From NCBI RefSeq assembly GCF_964340395.1, contig NC_135570.1, positions 3,947,822 to 4,011,821 on the forward strand: a stretch of DNA of 64,000 bases, read 5' to 3'. Position numbers and translations under genes: made by a program. The notes beneath the pieces are model-generated. The model was not told where the DNA came from, made no database searches, and was given only the letters and a program-made list of their open reading frames with translations. Source of the DNA: Glandiceps talaboti. Lineage: Eukaryota > Hemichordata > Enteropneusta > Spengelidae. Shown here one piece after another: positions 11,940 to 26,132 of the stretch. Position 1 is the stretch's first letter. Every line of letters begins with the position of its first letter.

Positions 11940-12111
11940 TGTATCATACATACATGGTACATACATACATACATACATACATACATACATACATACATAC
12001 ATACATACATACATACATACATACATACATACATACATACATACATACATACATACATACAGTATGTATGTATGTATGTAAGTATGTATGTATGTATGTA
12101 TGTATGTATGT
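11847..12111. repeat. compound microsatellite (GT)n-(TATG)n-(CATA)n-(TATG)n
   Basis: A (GT)n run (11847-11891) is followed by ~50 bp of TATG, a short GTATCATACATACATGG junction, ~105 bp of CATA, and ~50 bp of TATG. Because CATA is the reverse complement of TATG, the array switches strand twice and can fold on itself. Confidence 0.95.
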
Positions 12112-12538
12112 CCATACATAAATGACATCATTTGATACCATGACAACCAACCAATCACATGGCAGATTAGACACAAGTCAGGTGATATCATGAAAGCAAA
12201 ATAACTGCAATTATGTCACATAGACGAAGTGTTCAATAAATGTTACAGGGTTGTATCAAAGCTGATAGTCACTGGTTGCCGCAATTTGCCACTCAAATAG
12301 CAACCAAAAAAAATCTTAATTTTAGCTTAGTTGTCCTATTATATATACATTTTTCACTTAACCTCCAATGGAAATCTTTAAAATATACATTAACAGTGCT
12401 CATGAATATTCATAACTGAGGCTGGTGAGTCTGCAGCTATAGTGATTCCTCACTATAGTAGAAATATGTATTAAACACTTTGTGAAATATGTATTTCTGA
12501 GTCAGTTTACTGCAAGAACTAACTAGGATAAACTTCTC

Positions 12539-12789
12539 AATAGGGAACTTGCAATCCAAACTGAGCATGCTCAGATGCAAAGGACTATGGTATATCTGTG
12601 GTTATCGTAATACCTAATCTGGAGCTACCGATAAAATAAACCTCCCACAATAGTCAGGGTGCCTATGAATTGATCATTCGTGGTTACAAACAATGTAAGA
12701 TTATTGTTTATAATGCTAATTGATTAGTATTTATTATCACATTTCCCATGATGCAGCATTCAACATGGCAGGTTTGCAAGTTCCCTATT
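12539..12789. mobile_element. 251-bp MITE, family 1, copy b
   Basis: The best-preserved copy: AATAGGGAACTTGCAA at the left is the exact reverse complement of TTGCAAGTTCCCTATT at the right (16/16). It has the same internal TGAGCATGCTCA palindrome and right-end CCCATGATGCAGCATTC as copies a and c. Confidence 0.9.
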
Positions 12790-13460
12790 TCTAAACCATA
12801 AAATGAAGTATTGAAACATAGTAAATGCTCTATTTCAATCTATTTCTGCCTAGACTATGAAGACATAGAAATTGTTATCAATTTGTTGAATCTCACTCAT
12901 AGTATTCATTGAGTCCTACTGGCTACAACCATGAATAGTGTTTCTATTCCCTGATTAGCGAAACCTTCCACGTCTTGTCTTGTCATATTTATGCCATACA
13001 TCTCCCTTATAAAATACATGCACTTAGACGACACAAGTAAATGAAAAGTATATGTCCATTCTACAGCGTGATTTCAACACTTTTATAAATCTGTATATAT
13101 CAAAGAATGACTAAACGAGGCATGTCCATCAATTATTAGGCTCCTTCGTGAACTGAATGAAGACGTGCAGTAGGTGGGAGTATCGATTGAAATCAGGAAA
13201 TGACAGAAGGGTAAAAAATTCAGTCAATAAAAACGATTCATTAAATGGCGAGTGCTCTTAGTCTAGTACTCTCTTGTCTCTCACAGATAGTATTTGGATT
13301 TCCTGTTTTTCTCAATTATATTATAAAAGGGGTAAACTGTTTCATATTCAAATTAAACGACATGCTGTATTTTTATACAAAGAAGACTTCATGTGTGTGG
13401 GCTTATACTTGTTTTTCAATAGAAAAATTGAGTTTTTTGTATGATTATCTAAATCTAGCC
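12790..13460. other. non-coding, no feature recognised
   Basis: AT-rich sequence, no recognised gene. Confidence 0.4.
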
Positions 13461-13735
13461 TTCAAAACAAGTATGTCTGTCTGTCTGTCTGTCTGTCTGG
13501 CTAGCTTGCTGTCTGCTTGTCTTTCTGTCTGGCTAGCTGATGGCTGTCTGTCTAACTGCATGTCCATCTGTATCACGATCTAGCTCTGTCTGTGTATGTA
13601 TGTATGTATGTATGTATGTATGTATGTATGTATGTATGTATGTATGTATGTATGCATGTACCCAGTATGTACACATGTATGTATAATGTATGTATGTGTG
13701 TATGTGTGTATGCGTGTATGTGTATATATGTGTCT
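13461..13735. repeat. microsatellites (GTCT)n and (TATG)n
   Basis: GTCT units at about 13471-13500, then decayed GTCT-like sequence, then about 15 TATG units (13594-13653) and decayed TG-rich sequence. Confidence 0.9.
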
Positions 13736-14679
13736 GCCTGATTGTTTGTCCAACAGCCTATTTGTCTATGCCTATGCCGCCTTTCATTACCCTATTTTAA
13801 AACAAATAATTTTTTTTTAAAAACAACCAAAGGAACAATTTCAGTGACTCAATTCTGGGGTGAAAATAACAGCACATATTATTCCCTGGTTTTGATAAAG
13901 CTGACCGCCTAGCTTAGACATTGAAAAAGCATAATAAAACCCTTTAAGTATTTGAATATTGATGATAAATAAATCAATAGTGTACTGGTGTGACCCATAT
14001 ATGTAATCACTACCATGTCAATACAAATAGATTTTGCTAAAGGTTATATATGAAATAAAATAAAGCTTCATGGCATTAAATAATAATAATACTAATATTG
14101 TAAAGACCATTACAAATTTCAAGACTTAAAACAATGATTCAGAGAATAAATACGTAAAAAATTGTGCATCATATGATAAAATCTAATTATCACAACAACA
14201 GACAAAGAAGGAATTTATATAATGCTGAAATCTTGTCGTCATTTCCTTGAAAAATGGTCAGCCTTTCATTCCAATTTAATCCCAACTTTATTTGAAAACA
14301 GCGTACGTGTCGGAAATCAAACTACGTAGAGGTTGACGTACTTATAAGGAGGACACAGTAATCAAAATACAATAAAACAGATATCGAATAATAAAGATTT
14401 CAAAGTCTACATGTATTGAAGACAAGGACAGCTATATGAGATTATCTTTCCTGTTATTGCATTCAAAGTTGGTAAGACCCATAAGTTTATCCTGTTAGGC
14501 TCCATTGCTGTATCATTTTTTCAATCAGAAAACCAACAATATATTCATTAAAATACAAATAATCAAACATTATACATAGAGGTTGAGTTTATCCACAGGT
14601 CAAAATTGTGATTGTATTGGGTCACTGATTTTTGGGTACGGACCCAAAAATCAATTTGATCGGATCTATTTGCCATACT
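13736..14679. other. non-coding, no feature recognised
   Basis: AT-rich sequence, no recognised gene. Confidence 0.4.
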
Positions 14680-14810
14680 ATATGATTACAGCTCCACAAA
14701 TACACTGTATGTTTACCCACAGGTGGTTTAACTATTCAGGGTGTACGATATTATGAGTAAAAAAAACGGTTTACGAAAAAACAGTTGAGTTGCAGCTAGT
14801 GTAGCCTAAA
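14680..14810 (-). repeat. dispersed repeat H, copy 1
   Basis: The reverse complement aligns to 24381-24520: an ACTAGCT block near the TTAAAGCC end, then ACTCATAATATCGTA(C/T)ACC, then CACCTGTGG(G/A)TAAA, then a GTAGTTGTA-like end. The terminus abuts the foldback element starting at 14812. Confidence 0.7.
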
Positions 14811-14811
14811 G

Positions 14812-15148
14812 TTAAAGTGACAATATGGATGAGGATTTGGATTTTTTTAATTTACAAAACAAGTTTGTCATGGCTTCCTACTTGAAAAATCAACATGAAA
14901 CAACACTGACTTAGTCTGTGTTTGCAACTAAATATATTGCAAAAAGCTAACAAATGTGTAAAAAGCTTGTTGTTGTACAACAAATATTTTACACATTTAT
15001 TAATCTTTTGCAATGTTTTGAGATACAAACAAGGACTTGGCATAGGTTATTTCACATTGATTTTTCAACAAGGAAGCCACAATAAAATTGTTTTATAAAA
15101 TAAATATACAAAATACATACCCAATCCTCATCAATATGGCCACTTTAA
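14812..15148. mobile_element. 337-bp foldback element E, copy 1
   Basis: Long inverted repeat. The left end TTAAAGTGACAATATGGATG matches the right end CATCAATATGGCCACTTTAA in inverse, and pairing continues through CATGGCTTCCTACTTG / CAAGGAAGCCACAATAAA and the TTGCAACT / TTTGCAATG segments to a centre near 14980. Non-coding, non-autonomous. Related copies are at 32434 and 33345. Confidence 0.8.
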
Positions 15149-15490
15149 AGGTACATATCCTCTAAATCTGGTTTTAGTAGTTATTTTTGTTTCATCCTAA
15201 AATATCCATAATATTATACCACTTCTACACACATACTCCATTAAACGTAATAACTAGAAAATCTCTCACTTGGTACTCAGATATGACATCATTATGACAT
15301 CATTTATTGGTTACCAAAAAATTAGTAAAAACCTCACACTCAAGGTTACATGCCTCTTTGTACATATTTAGTCATTATGTATTGTGCCGTGTTGATGAAG
15401 ATTTGCTTAGAGATTAGTTTTAGTTCATACTATTTATACTATGTTCTACTATGCATGCACATTTTTAACATTGATTTAGGGACAGAATGT
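15149..15490. other. non-coding, no feature recognised
   Basis: AT-rich sequence between two repeats. The open frame 15350-15622 runs into repeat family A and is not supported as coding. Confidence 0.4.
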
Positions 15491-15855
15491 GCCTCTAGGG
15501 ATCAATTTCCCTGGAAATCAAACTTCTTCAATTCTCTCCGAAATTTTCCATATGAACACTTGCTCCTGATCCTTTTGAAATATTCAAAGAAATTTGGAGG
15601 TTTACCATCTTACTTTCAATGAAGTCGTAAATTGTTTATTTTCCAGTAACATTTAATATTAACACAGTAGTCGGTGGCCATATTGGATTCTAACATGGCT
15701 TAGTTTTCATATAATTTTGACATCTATTTCGTTAATTTGTACAGTGACTGATGAATTTTTTTCTTGATTTTAACTGAGAAATACGTTTTAATTTTCTTGA
15801 ATAAAGTAACAACAACAATTTAACATTTGTATTTCAAAGGCATATAGAACATCTT
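15491..15855 (+). repeat. dispersed repeat A, copy 1
   Basis: Shares an ordered series of blocks with 38521, 52479 and (inverted) 45830: CAATTTCC near the start, a TTCTCTCC..CCATATG block, CTCCTGATCCTTTTGAAATA, a GGTTTACCATCTT-type block, GGTGGCCATATTGGATTCTA at about 15672-15692, then a TTTTCTTGAATAAAGTAACA block. Non-coding. Class unknown. Confidence 0.8.
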
Positions 15856-16204
15856 AAGACAAAATTGGATCCGAGTTAAAGACGGTGACAAATTCACTCA
15901 GTGTGTTGAGAACTGAATTGTAATTCATTGCTATGGAGGTTGTCCATTTCACTTTATTAGCTAAAATGTTGACATGACAGTTATGTCTGACAATGTCTTC
16001 GTCTAATTTGTCTGTTTATTTGAAAAGTAATTATTTCCTGTTGTAAGAGAAGGGAAATGTACATGGTTATCTATTTATTGGCTTGCTGCCAATAAATTTC
16101 CCTTTTGTTCTGATTCTGGGTAGAAAATCATGCATGCACCCAGTTCCACAATATTACAGGGTTTTTTTTATCAGCAGTTGTTGATGTTTGGAAATTTATT
16201 TGAT

Positions 16205-16545
16205 ATCTAGCTGACAAATTTGACAGGTTTCTAGCCTGCAATATATCATTAAAAAATACGAAACTGTTCTTAAAATTGTCACCCAACATAATTAGAAAAT
16301 ATGCAAAAGTTACTCTCAATAAAAACCACAAAGTAAGACATCAATTACTCAAGAATAGCAGAAACCTGGAACTTCATCTCTGACATATTTGACAGGTTTC
16401 TCCAATACATCATGAATAAACAAACACAGTACAGGGAACAGTTCTTTCAAACTGTCATCTGAGATCAATTTTAAAATGAGCAAAATTTATCATTCAATTA
16501 AAACATACAGAGTAAAATGTCACTTCCTATGAATATCCAAAAAAT
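16205..16545. repeat. diverged tandem duplication, ~170-bp unit, 2 copies
   Basis: TGACAAATTTGACAGGTTTC (about 16212) recurs as TGACATATTTGACAGGTTTC (16381). Downstream blocks follow in the same order: a ..CTGTTCTTAAA / CAGTTCTTTCAAA block, then AAAAAYYAYA(A/G)AGTAA. Confidence 0.65.
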
Positions 16546-16666
16546 TAATATTTTCACTTTAAAATAATTTCTTGGATTCATTTTCTACTTGAGAGTAGTT
16601 GATTATTTTGTCCTCAAACTGTATAGCCTTGACATTGAACTATCAAAGATTCACAATTTTAGACAA

Positions 16667-17064
16667 TACAATGAATTTCATGATACTGTACAGCTTTTTT
16701 GTTTGATACAAACACTCAGAAACTAATAAGAAACTGGACAATCTACACTTTAAGATAGCAAGATTGAATGAGTACAATTTCTTGCTACATTTTGTCTAAG
16801 TGAAATGAACTACACATACAGACATCAAATGAACACTGCAAAGAACATTTTACGTGCCTTCATGGGTCTTTGATACTATATAACAACATTGGTGCCAGAA
16901 TGTCTGCTTGGAGTTGCAATACATTTGATTGGTTTCTTTCATTCTAACTAAATGTAGCAAAAAATGCGATCTTGCTATTGAAGTGTGGCATGTCCAGTTT
17001 CTTATTGGTTTCTATGTGGTTGTATCAAACAGAAAAGCTGCAAGGTATTTTGAAATTCACTGTA
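16667..17064. mobile_element. ~398-bp long-inverted-repeat element
   Basis: Left arm 16667 to about 16800 and right arm about 16935-17064 are inverse copies. Matching blocks include TACAATGAATTTCA / TGAAATTCACTGTA, GTTTGATACAA / TTGTATCAAAC, AATAAGAAACTGGACA / TGTCCAGTTTCTTATT, GATAGCAAGAT / ATCTTGCTATT and TTGCTACATTT / AAATGTAGCAA. The interior of ~130 bp is non-coding. A single copy in the window, consistent with a non-autonomous DNA transposon. Confidence 0.75.
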
Positions 17065-17763
17065 ATTATTATCAATGAACTACATGTAAGACTAGGATGA
17101 TCAGATCACTAGCTTTACTTTCATTTTTGAGTTTAAATGAAAAAACGAATGAACAAACAAACAAACAAACAAACAATCAAACAAATGAAAACAAACATTT
17201 CAATGTCCTGACCATCTATGCCACTGACCTTTATAATAAAAGGCCACTCTACTATTGAGACATCACTAAAAAGCCTATCTATGCCTAAGAACTGTTTCAT
17301 TTCACTACCAATAAATACAAATGTGTGAAATAAACTTCTTCCCCAGAGAATGATGAATGATGGCTTTTTTCTCGGCAAGTGTTACAAGAGACGTCAACTA
17401 TTTTGAAATGCCATCTTTGACTGTTATATAATGATACTGTAAGTAATTATATAGCTGCTAACGGAAGGCTTCTAAGAGATGACATTACTTGTTACTTTCG
17501 TGTATAATTATATACAAAAAACGACAGTTGTTTTTACATGGACACGAGGGCGCTATTCAGAAAATAACACACATATGTCTCAGACCACTGATGAGCACAC
17601 ATGGCCTACATTAATGTAGTACATAGACTAGTTTTGGCCTTTCTCAAGAAGCTATCTCACAATATTTTCAATTGTAAAGAAAATGCACCATGGTATTAAG
17701 AATGAAATTTGCAGATGATTTATTTGTACAAGACTAGACATACAGAAACTTTTACTATTTTCG
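17065..17763. other. non-coding; short (AAAC)n run at 17152-17176
   Basis: No gene recognised. It holds a short AAAC microsatellite only. Confidence 0.45.
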
Positions 17764-18060
17764 GTAAAGCCTAACAAAAATGTTATATGGTTCTGATTAT
17801 GCTCAATTTTAGAATAGATGGGGAGGTAGATTTTTTATTTTATTTTATTTTCATATGTGAGTGTATAGTTCAGGTAGTTACAGTTTCTTATTGTCTTCTT
17901 AAGTTGATGTCAGTTTCCGCACCCGCTATTTCTTGCGAGACTTCAAAATTTTCGTGACTTTCTTATTTTTTCTCTCAAATACATAATAAAAAAGTTTAGG
18001 GTCAGCGTGAAAAACTATGTGAGGTTGGATAACCGGAACTAAGAAATTTACATATTCACT
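17764..18060 (+). mobile_element. element D, copy 1
   Basis: Begins GTAAAGCCTAACAAAAATG, whose inverse resembles the right ends of copies 2 and 3 (..ATTTTTCTTTATAGGCTTTAC at 30113). Shared ordered blocks: GGTTCTGATTATG, TGAGTGTATAGTTCAG, TTAAGTTGATGTCAGT, GAGACTTCAAAATTTTCGTGA, GTGAAAAACTA, AACCGGAAC. Non-coding. Confidence 0.75.
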
Positions 18061-20279
<2,219 letters not shown>

Positions 20280-20822
20280 ATTCATTCATTTGTTTGTTTG
20301 TTCATTCATTCATTCATTCATTCATTCATTCATTCATTCATTCATATACTTACTTACTCAATCACCAACCCATCCACTTACTAACTCTTTCACTCACTCA
20401 CTCACTCACTCACTCACTCACCCACATACCCACTCACTCGCTTGCTTGCGCTCACTCACTCAGTCAGTCACCACTCACTTGCTCACTCACTCACTCACTC
20501 ACTCACTCACTCACTCACTCACTCACTCACTCACTCACTCACTCACTCACTCACTCAATCACTCGCTCACTCACTCACTCACTCACTCACTCACTCACTC
20601 ACTCACTCACTCACTCACTCACTCACTCACTCACTCACTCACTCAATCACTCACTCACTCACTCACTCACTCACTCAATCACTCACTCAGTCACTCACTC
20701 ACTCACTCACTCACTCACTCACTCACTCACTCAATCACTCACTCACTCACTCACTCACTCACTCACTCACTCACTCACTCACTCACTCCCTCCCTCACTC
20801 ACTCACTCACTCACTCACTCAG
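20280..20822. repeat. (TTCA)n and ~430-bp (ACTC)n microsatellite
   Basis: About 16 TTCA/CATT units (20280-20345), a transition, then ACTC units from about 20391 to 20822 with sparse AATC, GTC and CCTC interruptions. Open frames translating to repeated HSLT are not genes. Confidence 0.97.
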
Positions 20823-23464
20823 TTACACATTAATGAATAAATGAACAAACAAACAAACGAATTACAATCACAATATCATATCAAAAATCTACTTCATTTT
20901 TTTAATTCAAAAGTCTATTTTAAGATATATGTATTTCAATCATTTTTTGAGAAATAAATCATGACAGATATTAACATAAGTAGCTAAGATATTACAAATT
21001 GAAAAGAGAATGTACAATGTACATAGAGACATTTCTGACTGTTCTCCCATAAGGCCTTTTTTATTTTTACGTTTTTCATCATAAAACTTTAAAATTAATG
21101 GGTCGCTTGGTCTGTTTTAAAAAAATTGAAAAAAAAAGAAAAAAAAGTAAGTGTACATGTACATGTTGGTACTTTCAATTCATAATAATACTATAACATT
21201 CTGAATGACTTAGAAATGACAATTTAAGTCAGAAGAAAACTCATAACCATTTGTTTTATCAAATGTCCTGATATTCAGAGATGACTGGGAGTTAATTTTC
21301 ACTCAGATATGGACTTGTCGAGTCACCATCTTACAATCAGAGTGAGTGACATTATTTTTCATGAATCCTGTCACACAGGGTGTAATTTTTTTATTACGTC
21401 ACAGGATTGACAAAATATAGAATCAACCTGGTCATGAGAAACATACAAAAATAAAAAAGGATAACCCTAACGCAAAACAGGGAGCCCATTCATTTCAGTG
21501 AGATAACAATAATACATTTTATAAATCAACGGAATAATTCATACAGCGGTTATATGAATTACCCAAATGCATGAATAGTTAACAAGTAATGTGCATTTGA
21601 ACTTTGACCCCTGATACCTGAAATTAGATAAAGTAAAGTATACTTTCAGCATTAAGTTAACCTTATGTCTCGTGGGAACTGACCAACTAATCTCTCTAAG
21701 GAATTCTAAATTCTCCATGAAAGGCACACATGTATATAAATGGTGACAGAGAATTTAACCTGTGTATGTATGTGGCATAATGATAAATTTCTGATGTTCT
21801 TGCAATCAAAAAGTTTAGTCCGTTTTTGCACATGTTTAATACAGTTAGTTTGAACAAGTTCTATAAAATCTGTTTTGCAGTACGCTAGCTATGATAGTAA
21901 ACCCTACACTTTCCCCCAAGAGAAAAGACAAGAAGATGTTTCACGGAAAAACGACGCAGACTCACGACAACAAGAAAGTTATTAAAGTCTCAACTCAACC
22001 TGTGACAGCATACAAGCCCTACGGTACACAAATTTGAGAATGGCTCATTGGAGAAAAAAAATTGAGTTCGTTTTTGCCGTAAAAGAAAACCGTAACTGAA
22101 GCTGTCATTAACACTGCGATTAAATCACCCAGTACAGGTCAATTCCTACTGGCAATATAGTCCAACTTCATTTTGCTCATCCAACTCGTCAATATCATTT
22201 CTATGACAAATGACCATAGATTCGCTGTTACAAACCTATGATCACAGTTGTTATGGCAACACTGATGTCACCAGTTTGGTTATTTTTCCCAGCGTAGGTC
22301 TGCCTGATAACCGTATCAGTATCTATCATCCAATAGGGATGCTCAGCAGGTTTAATAGAGTATATTGTTACGACATACATACCACATGTACATACCAACA
22401 CATACTGTATACCTCAACTACAGACATCAAGTCCATACACTTAAAATGCCAACTGCAGACATGACAAGTTTCAAGATTATCATTGTTTGTTTATCGCCAT
22501 AGTAACAGACACATGTTATCCAATCTTGACCACAACTTTTATCTAAAGATATACTTATTTATAGTCATCTCTTGAAATTTTTGTTCATCAATCATTACTT
22601 GGAGAGGAGAGAAACAGAATATTTTTAAAATATGGCCCATATTAGTATTGAAGAAGGCTTGCCATAACCTTTACTGCAGCAACCTTTTAAAAGATGTGAT
22701 GATTTTTTTCTACAAAACTCTGTCCCTGGGGTTCATTTCACCTTGATGCTAAAATGAACAAGTGCAAATCATACACAGCGGACCTATAAATCATAACACA
22801 CATACATTTTTGTGAAGCTAATTTTTTTATTACATTTATTTCATTATTTATGAGAAAGATGAAATCTATCCTGGGAAATTAAATATATCAATGATTATCC
22901 TATATTTTTCATTACTATCAATAAAAACTTTGTTTTTCAAGACAACATTTATTGAGATTAAGGGGGCAATATACGAGCTGAACTCCCCCTAGGAACACAC
23001 TTAAAAGTTTTGCAGATTTTAACGAGGACAACTCAACCACCATACACCTTTTAGTAAGGTCCCTAGGAACTTATAGCTGAAACCCCTGCACCCAAATGAG
23101 CCTCCTAAGACCATGCCTAAAAACCAACAACTCTTAGCAGACCCCCCAAGAGCACACTTAAAAACCACATTAAAGTAACAGGACAGAGACAGTCGTACTA
23201 CAGCCTATCTCGTTATCAGGATTATATTATACACTTAGGGGTGCTTGTCTCATTTTGACTTCCAAATACAACACATACACTAGAAGAATCTGAATGTACA
23301 AATTCAATGTCATAAAAGCATTCAATTTTGAAATCTGTCTCATATTTAGCTAAGATAAAGGAACGATACTGGACTTTCCAGGTGATAGAAACATCCAGGA
23401 AAAAAGAAAAAGAAGTCTAGTTGCTATCCGTGGCTTCCAATCTTGACATCTCACTTCATGTCTA
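20823..23464. other. AT-rich non-coding
   Basis: No gene recognised. 22960-23170 is a little more GC-rich, with CCCCCTAGGAACACACTTAA-like phrases repeated loosely (22984, 23048, 23144), perhaps an old repeat. Confidence 0.4.
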
Positions 23465-23700
23465 ACTCAATGAGGTTCTGAGATGAAATTTCAAATCCAA
23501 CTCAAATCATCCATACAGTCATTAACATCATGTCTTTGGTAATCAATCACAGAATTTTGCTCAATGATAAGTTATGGTAGTGTTATTTGGGGTAGTTTAA
23601 TACATTATGTCCAAATATGGTCTATTTGCCCAAATATGGTATATTTATCCAAATATGGTCTATTTGCCCAAATATGGTCTATTTGCCAGACCATCCATCA
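23465..23700 (+). repeat. dispersed repeat F, copy 1, with an internal 19-bp x4 array
   Basis: Aligns with 49755-49920: ATGAGGTTCTGAGATGAAAT, then CATTAACATC, then ATGTCCAAATATGGT..ATTTGCCAGA. In this copy the segment CCAAATATGGTCTATTTG is present four times in tandem (23610-23688, period 19). The other copy has it once. Confidence 0.75.
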
Positions 23701-24380
23701 ATCAATCAAGTCCTTTACAAAGCACCAGTATCCAATACTAAGTAAAGTTCAGAGGCTCTGTACAATAACGTATACATGTTGAAAGCTCTGCTGAAGAGAT
23801 ATGTTTTAACGTTCTTCCTAAAAGAACAAGCTGTGGGCTTTTGAAGTATTTCCAATGACAAAGTGTTCCAGAGGCGTGGTGCTGCACACGACCTTAATTG
23901 TTTACATTATTCTATAAACAGTGGGGTTTACTCATTTGCATGAACTGGTACCTTTGGTTCATGATTTCTCATTGAGTTGAGCTAGACGGTTGTAAAGAGA
24001 CGATTCGATGCCACGTACAACATCTAGACTACAAAAATCATACAATAATGTTACTCTGAGACACTGACATTGATTTCTGAAATATAGTTCAACATGTGTT
24101 CAAATGAGAATAATGGATAAAACTCAATGGCAAATAGTAATCAATCACAAATACTCTGTATGGAACGTTATCAGATCTCTTCAAATACACAGGGGATGTT
24201 GAGTGTCTATAAGAAGACCGCTGACTAGCCGAGAAATGAGAACAAGATTCAACGGAGACAAACCATCAATTTGTTGAAAGAAGAACAAGAGACAGTAAGA
24301 GATGAAGCAATCTACATGAGTAGAACAATTCCAACTTAACTACAGACAGTCGAATAACCATGGAAACTGTTCTCTTCACA

Positions 24381-24520
24381 TTAAAGCCGCACTAGCTAGA
24401 ATTGAAATTTTTTTTTTTGAAACTGTTTTGCTAGATACAATGCCCTAATTACTCATAATATCGTATACCATAAATAGTACTGAATCACCTGTGGATAAAT
24501 ATATTTGTGTAGTTGTATAC
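24381..24520 (+). repeat. dispersed repeat H, copy 2
   Basis: Begins TTAAAGCCGCACTAGCTAGA, followed by ACTCATAATATCGTATACC and CACCTGTGGATAAA. It is the inverse-orientation relative of 14680-14810. Confidence 0.7.
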
Positions 24521-25736
24521 ATACATACAACATGGTATAATAAATACAAGATTACCAAACATTAAAATAACAAATATGAATAATCAATGTCGACTCTGAG
24601 TCGGGTTAAATTTATGTCAGGTGCAATGTGGTTTAGAGTCAACTTATCATTTGTGTCTGACACAAAATTCCATTTGATTACATAAGTGTATTTAGTTTCC
24701 TAGATAAGGAGGGTTCAAGGGTTAAAGTTCAGGGTTGCTGCTAAATGATTGGAACAAATGAAGGCTATGCTAATATTGGATGACTTCTTTGGTATGTGAT
24801 CTGTGTCAGGTACAAAAATTCAGTGTGAATAGAGTTTCAAATCCAGCTTATAAGTTTTACTACTTTATGTTGCTTCAGAGTGAAACTCATATTTGTAGTT
24901 TGAACATAGTACATGCCACTAAAACCAATGAGAGTAGAGAGCAGTACATTTTACACATAATAACTATATAGTGAAATTCAATGTGTGACTCAATTGTAAT
25001 TGTAATTTGTAGAATGTAATCTAATTTGAGGTTTCAGTATATGACCATAGGGATTAGAAATGCCAGGCATGAGGGGTGACAAAAATAGTCAAAATCCCAA
25101 CATGAATTGACTGTAGGCTAGCAGTCGATAAATTTGTTTGAAACATGCCTGTTTATAAATCTCGAAGCATATAACTATATTTGAATGGTTCTGTCTGATC
25201 TATAAGTGAAAGTGTGGATACTGAAGAACGTGCCCTGGATACAAAGTGTTTTCTTCAAGAAAAGTGTCTGTTTGTAAATTATTATCTGACAGTGTAGGAA
25301 TACTTACTTCGGCATTTATATCTTGATTCATGAAAATGTTGTAAATTTCCATGCATGTATAAAATAGACTAAACACTTTAAATATTCATTGTCACATCAT
25401 AGTAAGGTCACTTCATGACTGATTTGAACAACTTATCGTAGATTACTCCAACAAACTTTTAGCAGTACAAAAATGAAGTAAACGCTTGACCCTGATTGAC
25501 ATCCACTTCATAACAGCCATTGCTCCTTCCACTTTAAATGGTTTCTTCTGTATGGTTTATATTTGGCCTTTCACATTCCTACTTACCTTAAATTAAATTT
25601 TAGCGCAAACTATGACTTTAAAGTGCTTTTTTTTTCATTGGCAACTTAAATTTTCAAAGGTACATGGATATAAAACTCAAGACTATTCTGAAGTCATTTC
25701 TGCAAGACAAGTATATTTCTCTGCTACTTGGGCGAG
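24521..25736. other. AT-rich non-coding
   Basis: No gene or clear repeat recognised. Confidence 0.4.
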
Positions 25737-25842
25737 TCTCAGAAGGTGCCGTAAACATCTCGGAGGGTACTGTAAACATCTCAAAGGGTACTGTAAACAT
25801 CCCAGAGGGTGCGGTAAAACATCTGGGAGGGTGCCCTAAAAG
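25737..25842 (+). repeat. 21-bp minisatellite, ~5 units
   Basis: Units of the form (C)TC(G/A)(G/A)AGGGTACTGTAAACAT. The 21-bp period keeps frames open on both strands, which explains the repetitive translations. No protein is supported. Confidence 0.8.
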
Positions 25843-26077
25843 GTCTGTGGTTTTATGACAATGCTTGAAGCATAATTTCATTTCAATGAATTCCTGACAG
25901 AATATTTTTAGACTCTAACTTGTTTGCGGTAAAATTCAATACAATGTAAAAAATTGACATAAAAATTTATAACTGTTATTTGATTAAACTAATATAATTT
26001 AACAAATTTCTAATAAAAAAATGACTTAAATTACATAAATGAACACAAAGTAAATATATGTTGCCAATCTCAGGCTG

Positions 26078-26088
26078 CCCCCCCCCCC

Positions 26089-26129
<41 letters not shown>
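26078..26129. repeat. C12 followed by A40 homopolymer
   Basis: Twelve C then about forty A. The A tract could be a retrotransposed tail, but no element is recognisable immediately upstream. Run lengths may be inexact. Confidence 0.9.

Positions 26130-26132
<3 letters not shown>

Noticed and set aside
11769-12191. Open frames of up to 140 codons on both strands
   Set aside because: TATG/CATA/GT microsatellite translation. The same applies to 6735-7093, 36913-37358, 38890-39078, 41306-41758, 48969-49206 and 60900-61115.
25612-25881. Repetitive open frames on both strands
   Set aside because: Produced by the 21-bp minisatellite, whose period is a multiple of three.
26078-26129. Poly(A) tail of a processed retrocopy
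   Set aside because: The preceding sequence shows no coding remnant or element. A C12-A40 junction is more likely simple-sequence expansion.
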